This document shows, piece by piece, positions 1 through 9,660 of a stretch of 64,000 nt of DNA. A program made the position numbers and the translations under genes. The notes beneath the pieces are model-generated. The model did not search any database, was not told where the DNA came from, and was given only the letters and a program-made list of their open reading frames with translations. Where the stretch lies: the NCBI RefSeq assembly GCF_016748675.1, contig NZ_CP051534.1:1-64000 (forward strand). The letters are read 5' to 3'. How positions within the stretch are numbered: position 1 is the stretch's first letter; every line of letters begins with the position of its first letter. Source of the DNA: Helicobacter pylori. GTDB lineage: Bacteria > Campylobacterota > Campylobacteria > Campylobacterales > Helicobacteraceae.

Positions 1-12
1 CATAAAACGCCC

Positions 13-429
13 TTAATTCAAGGGTTTTTGAGCGAGCTTTTTGCTCAAAGAATCCAAGATAGCGTTTAAAAATTTAGGGGTGTTAGGCTCAGCGTAGAGT
101 TTGCCAAGCTCTATGCATTCATTGATGATGATAGGGTTTTGTGTGGGCGTGAAGCCAATTTCATACGCTCCTAAGCGCAAAATCGCCTTTTCCATGCTCC
201 CTAATCGCTTGAAATCCCAGTCTTTCAAATGCGGTTCAATAAGAGCGTCAATCTCATTGATTTTTTCTAACACGCCATTAAAAAGGCTTAAGGCAAAAGC
301 CAATTGGTTATTTTTAATCTTTTTTTCTTCTAGCATGCTGGAAGCGATTTTTTTAATTTCTTCATTACCGCTCTCAAACGCATACAACAATTCAACCACA
401 GCCCCCCTGGCTTGAGTTCGTGTCGCCAT
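13..429 (-). CDS. nusB: Transcription antitermination factor NusB
   Basis: This 138-residue protein has the usual NusB length. It shows the N-terminal helix with RGAVVELLYAFESG and the conserved C-terminal stretch NECIELGKLYAEPNTPKFLN. NusB pairs with NusE (ribosomal protein S10) on boxA RNA to stop premature termination in rRNA operons, acting in the cytoplasm. It is the last gene of a minus-strand run icfA-kdsA-ribH-nusB and starts one base after the ribH stop, so translation is probably coupled. The ATG start has no strong alternative upstream. Family assignment is secure from conserved motifs and from its universal pairing with ribH. Confidence 0.95.
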   Translation of the reverse strand: MATRTQARGAVVELLYAFESGNEEIKKIASSMLEEKKIKNNQLAFALSLFNGVLEKINEIDALIEPHLKDWDFKRLGSMEKAILRLGAYEIGFTPTQNPIIINECIELGKLYAEPNTPKFLNAILDSLSKKLAQKPLN

Positions 430-430
430 T

Positions 431-901
431 TTAACCCTTGAGAGTTTGGCACAAACTCAACAATTCAATGAGGGTGCTCATCGCTTCAAAGCCCTTATTG
501 CCGGCTTTACTGCCCGCTCTTTCAATCGCTTGTTCAATATTGTCTGTGGTCAGCACGCCAAAGCTTACCGGCATGCTGTATTTTAACATCGCGCTGGCAA
601 TGCCCTTAGTCGCTTCCGCGCTCACGTAGTCAAAATGCGGAGTCCCCCCTCTAATAATGGCTCCTAAAACGCACACGCCATCGTATTTTTCGCTCTCTAA
701 CAATTTGTCTAAAATCAAAGGCAATTCATAAGCCCCAGGTACCAGCACGAGATCTAAAAGATCCTCATCGCCCCCATGCCTTTTAAAGCAATCCATCGCT
801 CCTTCTTTTAATCTGTCTGTGATGATATGATTGAAGCGCGAGGTTAAAATAGCGATTTTTTCATTCCCTTGTAATTGCAATTTCCCTTCTATGATTTGCA
901 T
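431..901 (-). CDS. ribH: 6,7-dimethyl-8-ribityllumazine synthase
   Basis: A 156-residue lumazine synthase. It condenses 5-amino-6-ribitylamino-uracil with 3,4-dihydroxybutanone phosphate, the penultimate step of riboflavin synthesis. Visible family motifs are the N-terminal [15 protein letters not shown], the [10 protein letters not shown] loop near residue 55, the phosphate-binding [20 protein letters not shown] near residue 80, and [19 protein letters not shown]. It is called ribE or ribH depending on the naming scheme. It is followed immediately by nusB, a pairing seen in many bacteria, and lies 9 bases after the kdsA stop, so it probably shares the icfA-kdsA transcript. Confidence 0.95.
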   Translation of the reverse strand: MQIIEGKLQLQGNEKIAILTSRFNHIITDRLKEGAMDCFKRHGGDEDLLDLVLVPGAYELPLILDKLLESEKYDGVCVLGAIIRGGTPHFDYVSAEATKGIASAMLKYSMPVSFGVLTTDNIEQAIERAGSKAGNKGFEAMSTLIELLSLCQTLKG

Positions 902-910
902 GAAATTCCT

Positions 911-1741
911 TTAAAATAAATTTTGGATTTTTAACATGTCGGTTACTAAGTGTTCTAACTCATCAGGTTTGAGCATGTTCGCCCCATCGCTTAGGGCGTT
1001 TTTAGGATCAATGTGTGTTTCAGCGAATAACCCATCAATCCCCACCGCCGCCGTCGCTCTGGCTAAAATAGGGGCAAAAGAGCTGTCCCCTGAACTTTTC
1101 CCGTTCGCTCCTCCTGGCATTTGCACGCTATGGGTAGCGTCAAAAATCACAGGGGCAAACTCTCGCATGATTTTTAAAGAGCGCATATCCACCACTAAAT
1201 TCCCATACCCAAAGCTGCTCCCCCTTTCGCACAGCCACACGCCATTTTTTAACGCCGTTTCATAAGTGGGGCTTTGAATGCTACTATCTCTCGTTTTAAG
1301 GGCTTTTAAGACAGAATATTGCATGTCTTTTGGGTTCATGAATTGCCCTTTTTTGATATTGACAACAGCGTTAGTTTGGCTCACTGCTACAATCAGATCC
1401 GTTTGGCGGCACAAAAACGCCGGGATTTGTAAAATATCCGCTACTTTGGCCGCTGCGCTTGCTTGATAACTCTCATGCACATCGGTTAAAATTTTATAGC
1501 CAAATTCCTCTTTGATAATTTGTAACATTTCTAAGCCTTTTTCTAAACCAGGCCCTCTGTAGCTCTCCAAACTCGTGCGGTTAGCCTTATCAAAACTCGC
1601 TTTAAAATAAAAATCCAACCGCTCGTTGTTGGCTAGGGGTTGCAATTTAATAGCGATACTTCTTAGATTTTCTAAGCTCTCAATGACGCATGGCCCAGCG
1701 ATTAAAACGGATTTAGGGGTTTTTGTGCTAGAAGTTTTCAT
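911..1741 (-). CDS. kdsA: KDO-8-phosphate synthase
   Basis: A 276-residue 3-deoxy-D-manno-octulosonate-8-phosphate synthase, which joins arabinose-5-phosphate and phosphoenolpyruvate to make the KDO precursor of the LPS inner core. The family signatures are [10 protein letters not shown] near the N terminus, [33 protein letters not shown] and the C-terminal [15 protein letters not shown]. The open frame extends 18 codons further upstream, but I choose the ATG at 1741 because AAAGGAAAAGTC sits just before it and the family begins there. This start overlaps the last 14 bases of icfA, implying coupled translation. Confidence 0.94.
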   Translation of the reverse strand: MKTSSTKTPKSVLIAGPCVIESLENLRSIAIKLQPLANNERLDFYFKASFDKANRTSLESYRGPGLEKGLEMLQIIKEEFGYKILTDVHESYQASAAAKVADILQIPAFLCRQTDLIVAVSQTNAVVNIKKGQFMNPKDMQYSVLKALKTRDSSIQSPTYETALKNGVWLCERGSSFGYGNLVVDMRSLKIMREFAPVIFDATHSVQMPGGANGKSSGDSSFAPILARATAAVGIDGLFAETHIDPKNALSDGANMLKPDELEHLVTDMLKIQNLF

Positions 1742-2393
1742 GACTTTTCCTTTGTTTAATGGTTTCTTCAATCGGCTCAAAAAAATGGCTTTCAAAATTA
1801 TAATTATAAATCCTGCCTGTTTCTATGATATAGTGCCAACCAAAAATTTTTAATTCGTTATCCATCACTCTTTCTTGAATGAAATCATAGCTTAAGAGGT
1901 TGTTGAGTTGCAAGCGCACGTTCAAACGCTCTGTAAGCCATGAACGCTTGGCGGAATGGTTGCTGAATTGCGGGTGATCTTTCAATTCTTCTTTAATAGG
2001 CTCTAAGAATTGTATCCAGTTTGCAATGTAAGGGGTTTTAGCTTTGGTGGTTTCATCATGGATCAAATGAATACTCCCGCAAGCCCCACAATCGCTATGC
2101 CCGCAAATGATTAAGTTTTGAATCCCCACATGCGCGATAGCGTATTCAACGCTCGCCATAGTAGAAAGGGATTCTTTATGGCTTGTTTTAGGGGGGATCA
2201 CATTGCCCATGTTGCGGATCACATACAATTCGCCCGGTTTGGTGCCAGTGATTAGATTAGGCACGACTCGTGAATCCACGCAAGAAATGAACAAAGTGTG
2301 GGGCTTTTGCTTGGTTTTTAAGCTCTCATAAAGCTCTTTAAGCTCTTCATATTCATTCTCTTGAAACTCTAACGCTCCTAAAAACGCTTTCAC
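1728..2393 (-). CDS. icfA: Beta-class carbonic anhydrase
   Basis: A 221-residue beta-carbonic anhydrase that interconverts CO2 and bicarbonate in the cytoplasm. The zinc ligands are visible in [10 protein letters not shown] (Cys, with the catalytic Asp/Arg dyad) and in [11 protein letters not shown] (His and Cys). In H. pylori this enzyme accompanies a separate periplasmic alpha-class enzyme, and both are linked to urease-dependent acid acclimation (established for the species). It is the first gene of the four-gene minus-strand run and overlaps kdsA by 14 bases. The frame is intact and of normal family length. Confidence 0.94.
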   Translation of the reverse strand: MKAFLGALEFQENEYEELKELYESLKTKQKPHTLFISCVDSRVVPNLITGTKPGELYVIRNMGNVIPPKTSHKESLSTMASVEYAIAHVGIQNLIICGHSDCGACGSIHLIHDETTKAKTPYIANWIQFLEPIKEELKDHPQFSNHSAKRSWLTERLNVRLQLNNLLSYDFIQERVMDNELKIFGWHYIIETGRIYNYNFESHFFEPIEETIKQRKSHENF

Positions 2394-2479
2394 TCTTTAA
2401 CCCTTAAATCTCATTTTTTTAAACTTGGTTTTCATTTTAAAACGCTTATCATAGCTAAAAATCTTGCATTTCTTTTTGT

Positions 2480-2485
2480 TATAAT
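2480..2485 (+). promoter_or_regulatory. Sigma-80 type -10 box upstream of pyrF
   Basis: A perfect TATAAT lies 30 bases before the pyrF ATG, preceded by a T-rich stretch. H. pylori housekeeping promoters rely on the -10 box plus upstream A/T periodicity rather than a clear -35. The icfA operon starts on the other strand upstream, so this box should drive pyrF-panC. Confidence 0.75.
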
Positions 2486-2514
2486 GGCGTTATTTTACAC
2501 TTTAAAGGGCTTTC

Positions 2515-3198
2515 ATGCAATTATGTGTCGCATTAGATTTAGAAAAAAAAGAGGACAATCTTTCTTTATTGCAAGAATTGAAGGGTTTAGAGTTATGGGC
2601 TAAGGTGGGGCTTAGATCTTTTATAAGAGACGGGGCGACTTTTTTAGATGAAATCAGAAAGATTGATGAAAATTTTAAGATTTTTTTGGATTTGAAGCTC
2701 TATGATATCCCTTATACCATGGCAAATGCCGCGCTAGAATGCGCGAAATTAGAAATTGACATGCTCACCGTGCATTTGAGCAGCGCTAAAAGCGCGCTAA
2801 CCATTTTAATGCAACGCTTAAACGCTCTTAAAAAACGCCCCTTAATCATGGGCGTGAGCGCTTTAACTAGCTTTAGCGAAGAGGAATTTTTGAGCGTGTA
2901 TAACACCCCTTTAAAAACGCAAGCGATAAAATTGAGCGCTATGGGCAAAGGAAGCGGGATTGATGGGGTGGTGTGTTCGGTGTTTGAAAGCTTGGCGATT
3001 AAAGAGGCTTTAGGTAAAAACTTTTTGACTTTAACCCCTGGCATAAGGCTGGATAAAAATGATAAAGAAGATCAAGAAAGGGTGGCGAACGCTAAAGAAG
3101 CTAAACAAAATTTAAGCGATTTTATCGTGGTGGGCCGCCCCATTTATCAAGCTAAAGAGCCTAGAGAAGTGGTTTTAGAGCTTTTAAAGGATTGTTAA
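2515..3198 (+). CDS. pyrF: Orotidine 5'-phosphate decarboxylase
   Basis: A 227-residue OMP decarboxylase, which makes UMP in the last step of pyrimidine synthesis. It begins LCVALDLEKKEDNL and carries the catalytic DLKLYDIPYTMANA near residue 60 (the family Asp-Lys-Asp charge network). The C terminus has the phosphate-binding TPGIR and VVGRPIYQA. The protein is full length, with no internal irregularity. It is followed directly by panC with no spacer, so the two form an operon behind the TATAAT at 2480. Confidence 0.95.
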   Translation: MQLCVALDLEKKEDNLSLLQELKGLELWAKVGLRSFIRDGATFLDEIRKIDENFKIFLDLKLYDIPYTMANAALECAKLEIDMLTVHLSSAKSALTILMQRLNALKKRPLIMGVSALTSFSEEEFLSVYNTPLKTQAIKLSAMGKGSGIDGVVCSVFESLAIKEALGKNFLTLTPGIRLDKNDKEDQERVANAKEAKQNLSDFIVVGRPIYQAKEPREVVLELLKDC

Positions 3199-4029
3199 AT
3201 GCGGGTGTTAGAAACGATTGCTGCTTTAAGAGAGTGTCGTAAAAGTTTGAAAGAAAGCGTGGGGTTTGTGCCGACTATGGGGGCTTTACACAAAGGGCAT
3301 CAAAGCTTGATAGAAAGGAGTTTGAAAGAAAATCCCCACACGATTGTAAGCGTTTTTGTCAATCCCACGCAATTTGGGACTAATGAGGATTTTAGCGCTT
3401 ACCCGCGCCCTTTAGAAAAGGATTTGGCTTTGTGTGAAAAATTAGGCGTTAGTGCGGTGTTTGCGCCTAAAATTGGCGAAATGTATCCCTATGAAGCAGA
3501 GCAACGCCTGAAACTCTACGCCCCTACATTTTTATCCCATTCTTTAGAGGGAGCGGTGCGTAAGGGGCATTTTGATGGGGTGGTTCAGGTCGTGTTAAAA
3601 TTGTTCCATCTTGTTAATCCCACTAGAGCGTATTTTGGTAAAAAGGACGCCCAACAGCTTTTAATTATCCAGCATTTAGTCCAAGATTTGCTTTTAGACA
3701 TTGAAATAGCGCCATGCGAGATCGTGCGCGATAGCGATCATTTGGCTTTAAGCTCTAGGAATGTGTATTTGAATGCCACAGAAAGAAAACAAGCCCTAGC
3801 CATTCCAAAAGCTTTAGAAAATATCCAGCAGGCCATAGATAAGGGCGAAAAAGCGTGCGAAAAACTGAAAAAACTAGGGCTTGAAATTTTAAAAAATTTA
3901 GAAGTGGATTATTTGGAATTTTGCAACCACAAGCTAGAGCCTTTAAAAACCATAGAGCCGGCTAACACGCTGGTTTTAGTGGCGGCTCGTGTGGGTAAAA
4001 CCAGGCTTTTAGATAATTTGTGGGTGTAG
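3199..4029 (+). CDS. panC: Pantoate--beta-alanine ligase (pantothenate synthetase)
   Basis: A 276-residue PanC, which condenses pantoate with beta-alanine using ATP to make pantothenate, the coenzyme A precursor. Visible motifs are [16 protein letters not shown] near residue 23 (the HIGH-like nucleotide site), [37 protein letters not shown] and [10 protein letters not shown] (KMSKS-like). It starts at the base after the pyrF stop. The beta-alanine partner gene panD lies in the same window at 34267, in a different transcription unit. Confidence 0.95.
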   Translation: MRVLETIAALRECRKSLKESVGFVPTMGALHKGHQSLIERSLKENPHTIVSVFVNPTQFGTNEDFSAYPRPLEKDLALCEKLGVSAVFAPKIGEMYPYEAEQRLKLYAPTFLSHSLEGAVRKGHFDGVVQVVLKLFHLVNPTRAYFGKKDAQQLLIIQHLVQDLLLDIEIAPCEIVRDSDHLALSSRNVYLNATERKQALAIPKALENIQQAIDKGEKACEKLKKLGLEILKNLEVDYLEFCNHKLEPLKTIEPANTLVLVAARVGKTRLLDNLWV

Positions 4030-4042
4030 TTTGAAATCTTTG

Positions 4043-4118
4043 TGGCGACCCTTGAAAGATTTGAACTTCCGTTTCCACCGTGAAAGGGTGGTATCCTTGG
4101 CCACTAGATGAAAGGGTC
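4043..4118 (-). tRNA. tRNA-Glu (UUC), first copy
   Basis: The minus strand folds as a full cloverleaf with acceptor GACCCTT/AAGGGTC, anticodon arm CCACC-CTTTCAC-GGTGG (anticodon TTC), a weaker T stem GGAAG/CTTTC and an encoded CCA. The anticodon arm is identical to that of the Glu tRNA at 4421, but the acceptor and T arms differ, so these are isodecoders rather than a recent duplication. It is the last gene of the five-tRNA cluster, 14 bases after panC on the opposite strand. Confidence 0.85.
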
Positions 4119-4177
4119 ATTTTTAACGATTAACTATTATATGAAAAAGCGTAGGAAATGATTTTAAAAGCGTTTGG

Positions 4178-4254
4178 TGGCGGAGCGGACGGGACTCGAA
4201 CCCGCGACCCCCTGCGTGACAGGCAGATATTCTAACCAGCTGAACTACCGCTCC
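4178..4254 (-). tRNA. tRNA-Asp (GUC)
   Basis: The minus strand forms acceptor GGAGCGG/CCGCTCC, D arm GTTCAGCTGGTTAGAAT, anticodon loop CTGTCAC (anticodon GTC) and the T loop GGTTCGAGTCC, ending in encoded GCCA. It is complete. Confidence 0.95.
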
Positions 4255-4304
4255 CTATCAAAACCCCATAGCCTAAAAACGCATGCTTGAAGCTAAGTCA
4301 AAAA

Positions 4305-4380
4305 TGGTGGTCGCTATAAGACTCGAACTTATGACATCTACCTTGTAAGGGTAGCGCTCTACCAACTGAGCTAAGCGACC
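4305..4380 (-). tRNA. tRNA-Val (UAC)
   Basis: The minus strand forms acceptor GGTCGCT/AGCGACC (GGTCGCT pairs with the 3' AGCGACC) and the D arm TTAGCTCAGTTGGTAGAGC. The anticodon loop is CTTACAA (anticodon TAC), the T loop is GTTCGAGTC, and CCA is encoded. It is complete. Confidence 0.95.
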
Positions 4381-4420
4381 AAAATATTGAGATAAATCCA
4401 ACTAAACCCGTATAAAAGAG

Positions 4421-4495
4421 TGGTGACTCCTAGGGGATTTGAACCCCTGTAACCACCGTGAAAGGGTGGTATCCTAACCACTAGATGAAGGAGCC
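4421..4495 (-). tRNA. tRNA-Glu (UUC), second copy
   Basis: The minus strand shows acceptor GGCTCCT/AGGAGTC (one G-T pair), D arm TCATCTAGTGGTTAGGATAC, anticodon loop CTTTCAC (TTC), a strong T stem GGGG/CCCC with GTTCAAATC, and encoded ACCA. It is the more canonical of the two glutamate tRNAs here. Confidence 0.95.
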
Positions 4496-4505
4496 ACGAT
4501 GCTCA

Positions 4506-4581
<76 letters not shown>

Positions 4582-5044
4582 TCACAAAAAAAGATAATGA
4601 TACAATTTTTTTTAACGCTTGTCAAGAATAATTGAAAAATATTGCGGTTTTCATAGAAACGAAACGCTCTTAAAACGGCATAACAGCTTTTGCTTAAATA
4701 AAAACTTGGTTGCGCTTTAATGCTATAAGGATAATAATAGACGCCATGCGTTTTGGTTATGGGTTAGTATTGTTTTTTGGGGTTTTAAAAAAGCTTTATC
4801 AAGATCTAACAAATCTTATTAGGATTTAATGCTTTTTGTTTAAAAAATTTCATTGTTAAAAAATGGGTTTTTGTTTTATCGTTCTAGCTCTCATTTTATT
4901 GTAAAACGCATTTTCTTTTATTTTATTTTCTTAAAGGGATAGGGGTGAATTTTACGCTTGACCCCCCAAAAAGAAAGGGTTCAAAAAAAGAAAGGCTTTA
5001 AAAAAGAAACTCCTCAAAAAGGGAGTTCCACAAAGAGCTAAACA
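4582..5044. other. 463-bp intergenic region between the tRNA cluster and hopZ
   Basis: I see no credible gene here. It holds the probable tRNA-cluster promoter near 4590-4610, A/T-rich sequence, and at its right end the hopZ terminator (5006-5028). Confidence 0.6.
5006..5028 (-). terminator. Rho-independent terminator of hopZ
   Basis: Read on the minus strand, AACTCC and GGAGTT form a stem around a short T-rich loop, followed by TTTCTTTTTT. It lies 17 bases beyond the hopZ stop codon. Confidence 0.75.
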
Positions 5045-7044
5045 TTAGTAAGCAAACACATAATTCAAATACACGCTATACAATCTTCGGTATTGGAGTT
5101 GAGTGCCTAGTAAAGAATAGTAATTGGTGTTAATAGTAGGGATCTTCACGCCTAGTTCCACGCCATGCTGAGCCGCATGATCGCTCGCTTTCTTTTTGTT
5201 TTTAGCGAGATTCATCCTCAAGCCCAAGTTGAATAAGAATTGGAAATTCGCCACATTCATTTTAGCGCTATAGAAATTATTGAAGGTTGCTAAATTCACG
5301 TATTGAGAATTCAGCCACGAAGTGCCGGCTAACGCAATCCCGCCAAACACCCCAAAAGAAATTTTGCTGTTTTTGGTGGCTTTGCCATTGATGAAGTTAT
5401 AGAGGACATCTGTTCCTACCCCATAAGTGAACACATCAGAGGCGGAGTTGAAAAAGCTGGATTTGATATAAGCATGGTTGTAGTCAAAAAAGCCGTAATA
5501 CCTTAATCCCCATCTTCTTTTTTCGCCAAAAAATTGTTTATAGCCCACTTGCACGCCGATCCCATTCATGGCACCATTGTTGGTTTGAGAGCTGATTAAT
5601 CCAACGCGTCTGAAAGGGTTATGCCCTAATTCTTGCGTGGCGCTTAATAATTGCGAATAAGCGCTTTGGTTGACTTGATAAACGGCCTGTAAGCCCCCGG
5701 GGTTATTAGGGTTAGTGGATTGGCTTATCAAATTTTTAAGGAATGGGGAATTAGGCGTGTTTGAAGCGGTCGTGGTGATGCTGTTATAAGTGTTGTTTAA
5801 AGTGCTAAGACTGCCTCTAAAATCAAGTATCGTGCGCGCCAACAACTCAGATTGCTTGATTTGCTCGGCTTGAGTGCCAAAATGCGCAAGGCTGTTGTTT
5901 AAAGCCGTTATCGTCTCTCCCACATACGCGCAACCGGCTCCCCAAGTGTTGTTAGTAACCCCTGCATCAGGTAATGTCCCACCCCCATTGCGGCAAGCTG
6001 CCAAGTAATTTGTGATAAATTGGCTTGGGATAGTGTTAAGGTCTTTTTTCATTTGATCGGCTAGTTCAAGCATCTTGGCTTGCGCTTGCGCATGATTGAG
6101 CATGTTTTGAGCGAAAGCCCTATCAGCAGAGGTGTAAGGGTTGAAATCTTGTGGCGCGTTTTGATTGTTTTGGTTAGCGTTAAGGCTTTGAGCTTGCGTT
6201 ACGATTTCTTGGGCGTTTTTGATCATGCTAGTAACGGCGCTAAACTCCGTGGCAAAAACCTGACACACGTTCCCTGCCGTATCTAAACCCCACGGCGCGC
6301 CTCCATTTTGTCTTGGATTGTGATTTACCCATGGGCAGTTTGTAGTGAGGACGCTTATCATTTTACTGGCTTCTTGCAAAAGGGTTTGAGCGTCATTAGT
6401 AATAGTAGTAGTTTCTTTACTAGTTTGCCCATTAGTTTGCGTTGTTATCTTTATAGTTACTTGTTTTCCTGCATTATCCAAGACAGGAAACCCTTTCCCT
6501 TCCTTTAAAGCCTGTTGGATAGCTTGATAGGCGTTGTTAAGCGTTTTCATGTTATCAATGCTTAAAGGGCCGCTAACCCCGTTGTTATAACCGGTTAAAT
6601 TGCAATTAATGGAACTTGAATCGTGTCCTGGCTGGTCCTCAAAAGTCACGCTTTGTTGCCCACTTTTACCAGGACCGCATTGGACATTATAGGCTATCAC
6701 ATTCCACAGCCCCACCGCTGCATTGAGCGCCAAATACACCGCTTGATACGCCGGGGAATTGGTTTTTTCGCCAATTAGCCCTTGCGTGTTGGCTTTTAAA
6801 TTATCGATCGCAGCATTGATTTCTGAAGGGCTGCTCGCGTTCGTTACCGCCTGATTGAGGTTGTTAAAATTGTTTAAAAGGTTGCTCAAATTCTCATAAG
6901 TGTCTGAGAGTTTTTTCAATTCGCCGGTGTTTTTCACCATTTGAGCGGCTTCACCGATTTGATAGCCCGCGCTGATAAAAAAGCCGTTGTCTTCAGCGTT
7001 TAAAAGCGAAGTGGCGAGAGAGAGAGTAAAAGGGTTTTTTTCAT
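5045..7044 (-). pseudogene. hopZ: Hop-family outer membrane adhesin HopZ, phase-OFF allele
   Basis: This is a Hop porin/adhesin. After the signal peptide it begins AEDNGFFISAGYQIGEAAQM and ends YSVYLNYVFAY, the C-terminal beta-barrel signature with terminal aromatics. The proper start is the ATG at 7044, seven bases after AAGGAG, opening MKKTLLLSLS. The (CT)5 tract at 7017-7026 throws this frame into a TAA after 14 codons. With four or seven CT units the frame would join the roughly 660-residue body and give the signal sequence MKKTLLLSLATSLLNA. The long open frame reaching 7144 has an unrelated N terminus and is an artefact of that shift. HopZ is an established phase-variable H. pylori adhesin. 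The body is otherwise intact, so this is a reversible OFF state rather than decay. Confidence 0.9.
7017..7026 (-). repeat. (CT)5 phase-variation tract in the hopZ signal sequence
   Basis: Five AG units on the plus strand (CT on the coding strand) lie nine codons into hopZ. Slipped-strand change by one unit down or two units up restores the reading frame; five units is OFF. Confidence 0.92.
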
Positions 7045-7108
7045 AAATATTCTCCTTGAAATTAAATTGAGTGATTGAGATTTGATACATTAAGAATGTA
7101 TTTAAAGC

Positions 7109-7139
7109 ATTGTAGCATAAAATCGTTTTTTTTTTTTTT
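7109..7139 (-). promoter_or_regulatory. hopZ promoter with A14 tract replacing the -35 region
   Basis: On the minus strand a run of 14 A (7126-7139) is followed 11 bases later by TACAAT (7109-7114), a good -10 box. The tract occupies the -35 zone, so length changes would alter promoter geometry, as is established for sabA-type promoters in this species. That it is active for hopZ is inference. Confidence 0.7.
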
Positions 7140-7304
7140 GTCATTTGGAGAAAATTTTAGAATTTTTGCGTTTTTTGCGCTTTTGTTTGGGTGGTATTGG
7201 AAAGAGTTTTTAGATTTTGTTTTAATGGAACGCTAATGATAAAAGCTTGATTTTAATGGGGATTTTTTGTTGCGCGTTTTTAAAAGCGAGCGGTTTTGTG
7301 AGGT

Positions 7305-7330
7305 AAAAAGCCCCCAAGAAGAGGGCTTTT
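7305..7330 (-). terminator. Terminator of groES-groEL
   Basis: On the minus strand AAAAGCCC pairs with GGGCTTTT around a nine-base loop, followed by more T. It lies about 30 bases beyond the groEL stop. The hairpin is nearly symmetric and could also act on plus-strand transcripts. Confidence 0.85.
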
Positions 7331-7360
7331 ATAAAAAATGGTGTTAAAAAGCAAGGGGGC

Positions 7361-9001
<1,641 letters not shown>

Positions 9002-9017
9002 TTAATAATAATGTTTT

Positions 9018-9374
9018 TTAGTGTTTTTTGTGATCATGACAGCAAGCTTCATGCTCTTTAGCATGCTTATGGTCATGATTACCTGTATGACAACAAGAGC
9101 CTGAGCCCACAATACCTAGAATGTCTTCTAGTTCTAGCACCATGTATTCAACGCCGTCTAAAACGATTTCTGCACCTTTGTATTTGCCAAAAGCGATCAC
9201 ATCGCCTTCTTTAACGCATTTGCAACCCTCACTGATTTTATGGCTAACGGCTTTGATTACGCCCATTAAAGGCTTTTCTTTAGCGTTATCAGGGATGATG
9301 ATGCCTGAACTGGTTTTGTTCTCTTCTTCAAGTCTTTCTACTAAGACCCTTTCTCCTAATGGTTGAAACTTCAT
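9018..9374 (-). CDS. groES: 10-kDa co-chaperonin GroES (HspA) with metal-binding tail
   Basis: A 118-residue GroES: a normal co-chaperonin of about 90 residues ([20 protein letters not shown], then [13 protein letters not shown] and GEGCK-like loops) followed by a Cys/His-rich tail with [20 protein letters not shown]. This tail is the nickel/bismuth-binding domain characteristic of Helicobacter HspA, linked to nickel storage for urease and hydrogenase. The frame is open a further 22 codons upstream, but I choose the ATG at 9374 because AGGAGAACTGAA precedes it and the mobile-loop family start is there. It is co-transcribed with groEL. Confidence 0.96.
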   Translation of the reverse strand: MKFQPLGERVLVERLEEENKTSSGIIIPDNAKEKPLMGVIKAVSHKISEGCKCVKEGDVIAFGKYKGAEIVLDGVEYMVLELEDILGIVGSGSCCHTGNHDHKHAKEHEACCHDHKKH

Positions 9375-9411
9375 TTCAGTTCTCCTAAGTTTTGATAAAT
9401 AAAATAGAAAT

Positions 9412-9438
9412 TTAGCGCTTAGTATTCTTAAGCGACAC
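9412..9438. promoter_or_regulatory. CIRCE-like HrcA operator of groES-groEL
   Basis: TTAGCGCTT, nine bases, then AAGCGACAC: a degenerate form of the CIRCE inverted repeat (TTAGCACTC-N9-GAGTGCTAA). It lies just downstream of the -10 box TATAGT read on the minus strand at 9440-9445, so it covers the start of transcription. HrcA and HspR repression of groESL is established in H. pylori; assigning this exact site is inference. Confidence 0.7.
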
Positions 9439-9660
9439 AACTATAGCGCATTTTTAGGGATAAGTCAAGCCATAAAAACAAAGCTAAGACTATAACTATA
9501 AGGATTATTAAGTCTATTTATATAAAGTTTCATTAGTTTAAAAATATAAGGATTAGAAAAAAGAGGCGTTATTAACAAACCTTTTTTAAGATTTTATTTA
9601 TTGAGTATAATCCCTTTTGAGAAAGTCAAACCAAAAAACCCATTAAAGAAAGCATGAAAA

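Noticed and set aside
4043..4118. First tRNA-Glu as a pseudogene
   Set aside because: All stems pair, including the weak T stem, and CCA is encoded, so I keep it as a functional isodecoder.
7045..7144. An in-frame N-terminal extension of hopZ starting at 7144
   Set aside because: It lacks a signal peptide and ribosome binding site and reads through the promoter A tract; it exists only because the CT tract shifts the real start out of frame.
9375..9440. A longer GroES starting at 9440
   Set aside because: It would translate through the CIRCE-like operator and promoter; the ATG at 9374 has AGGAG and matches the family.
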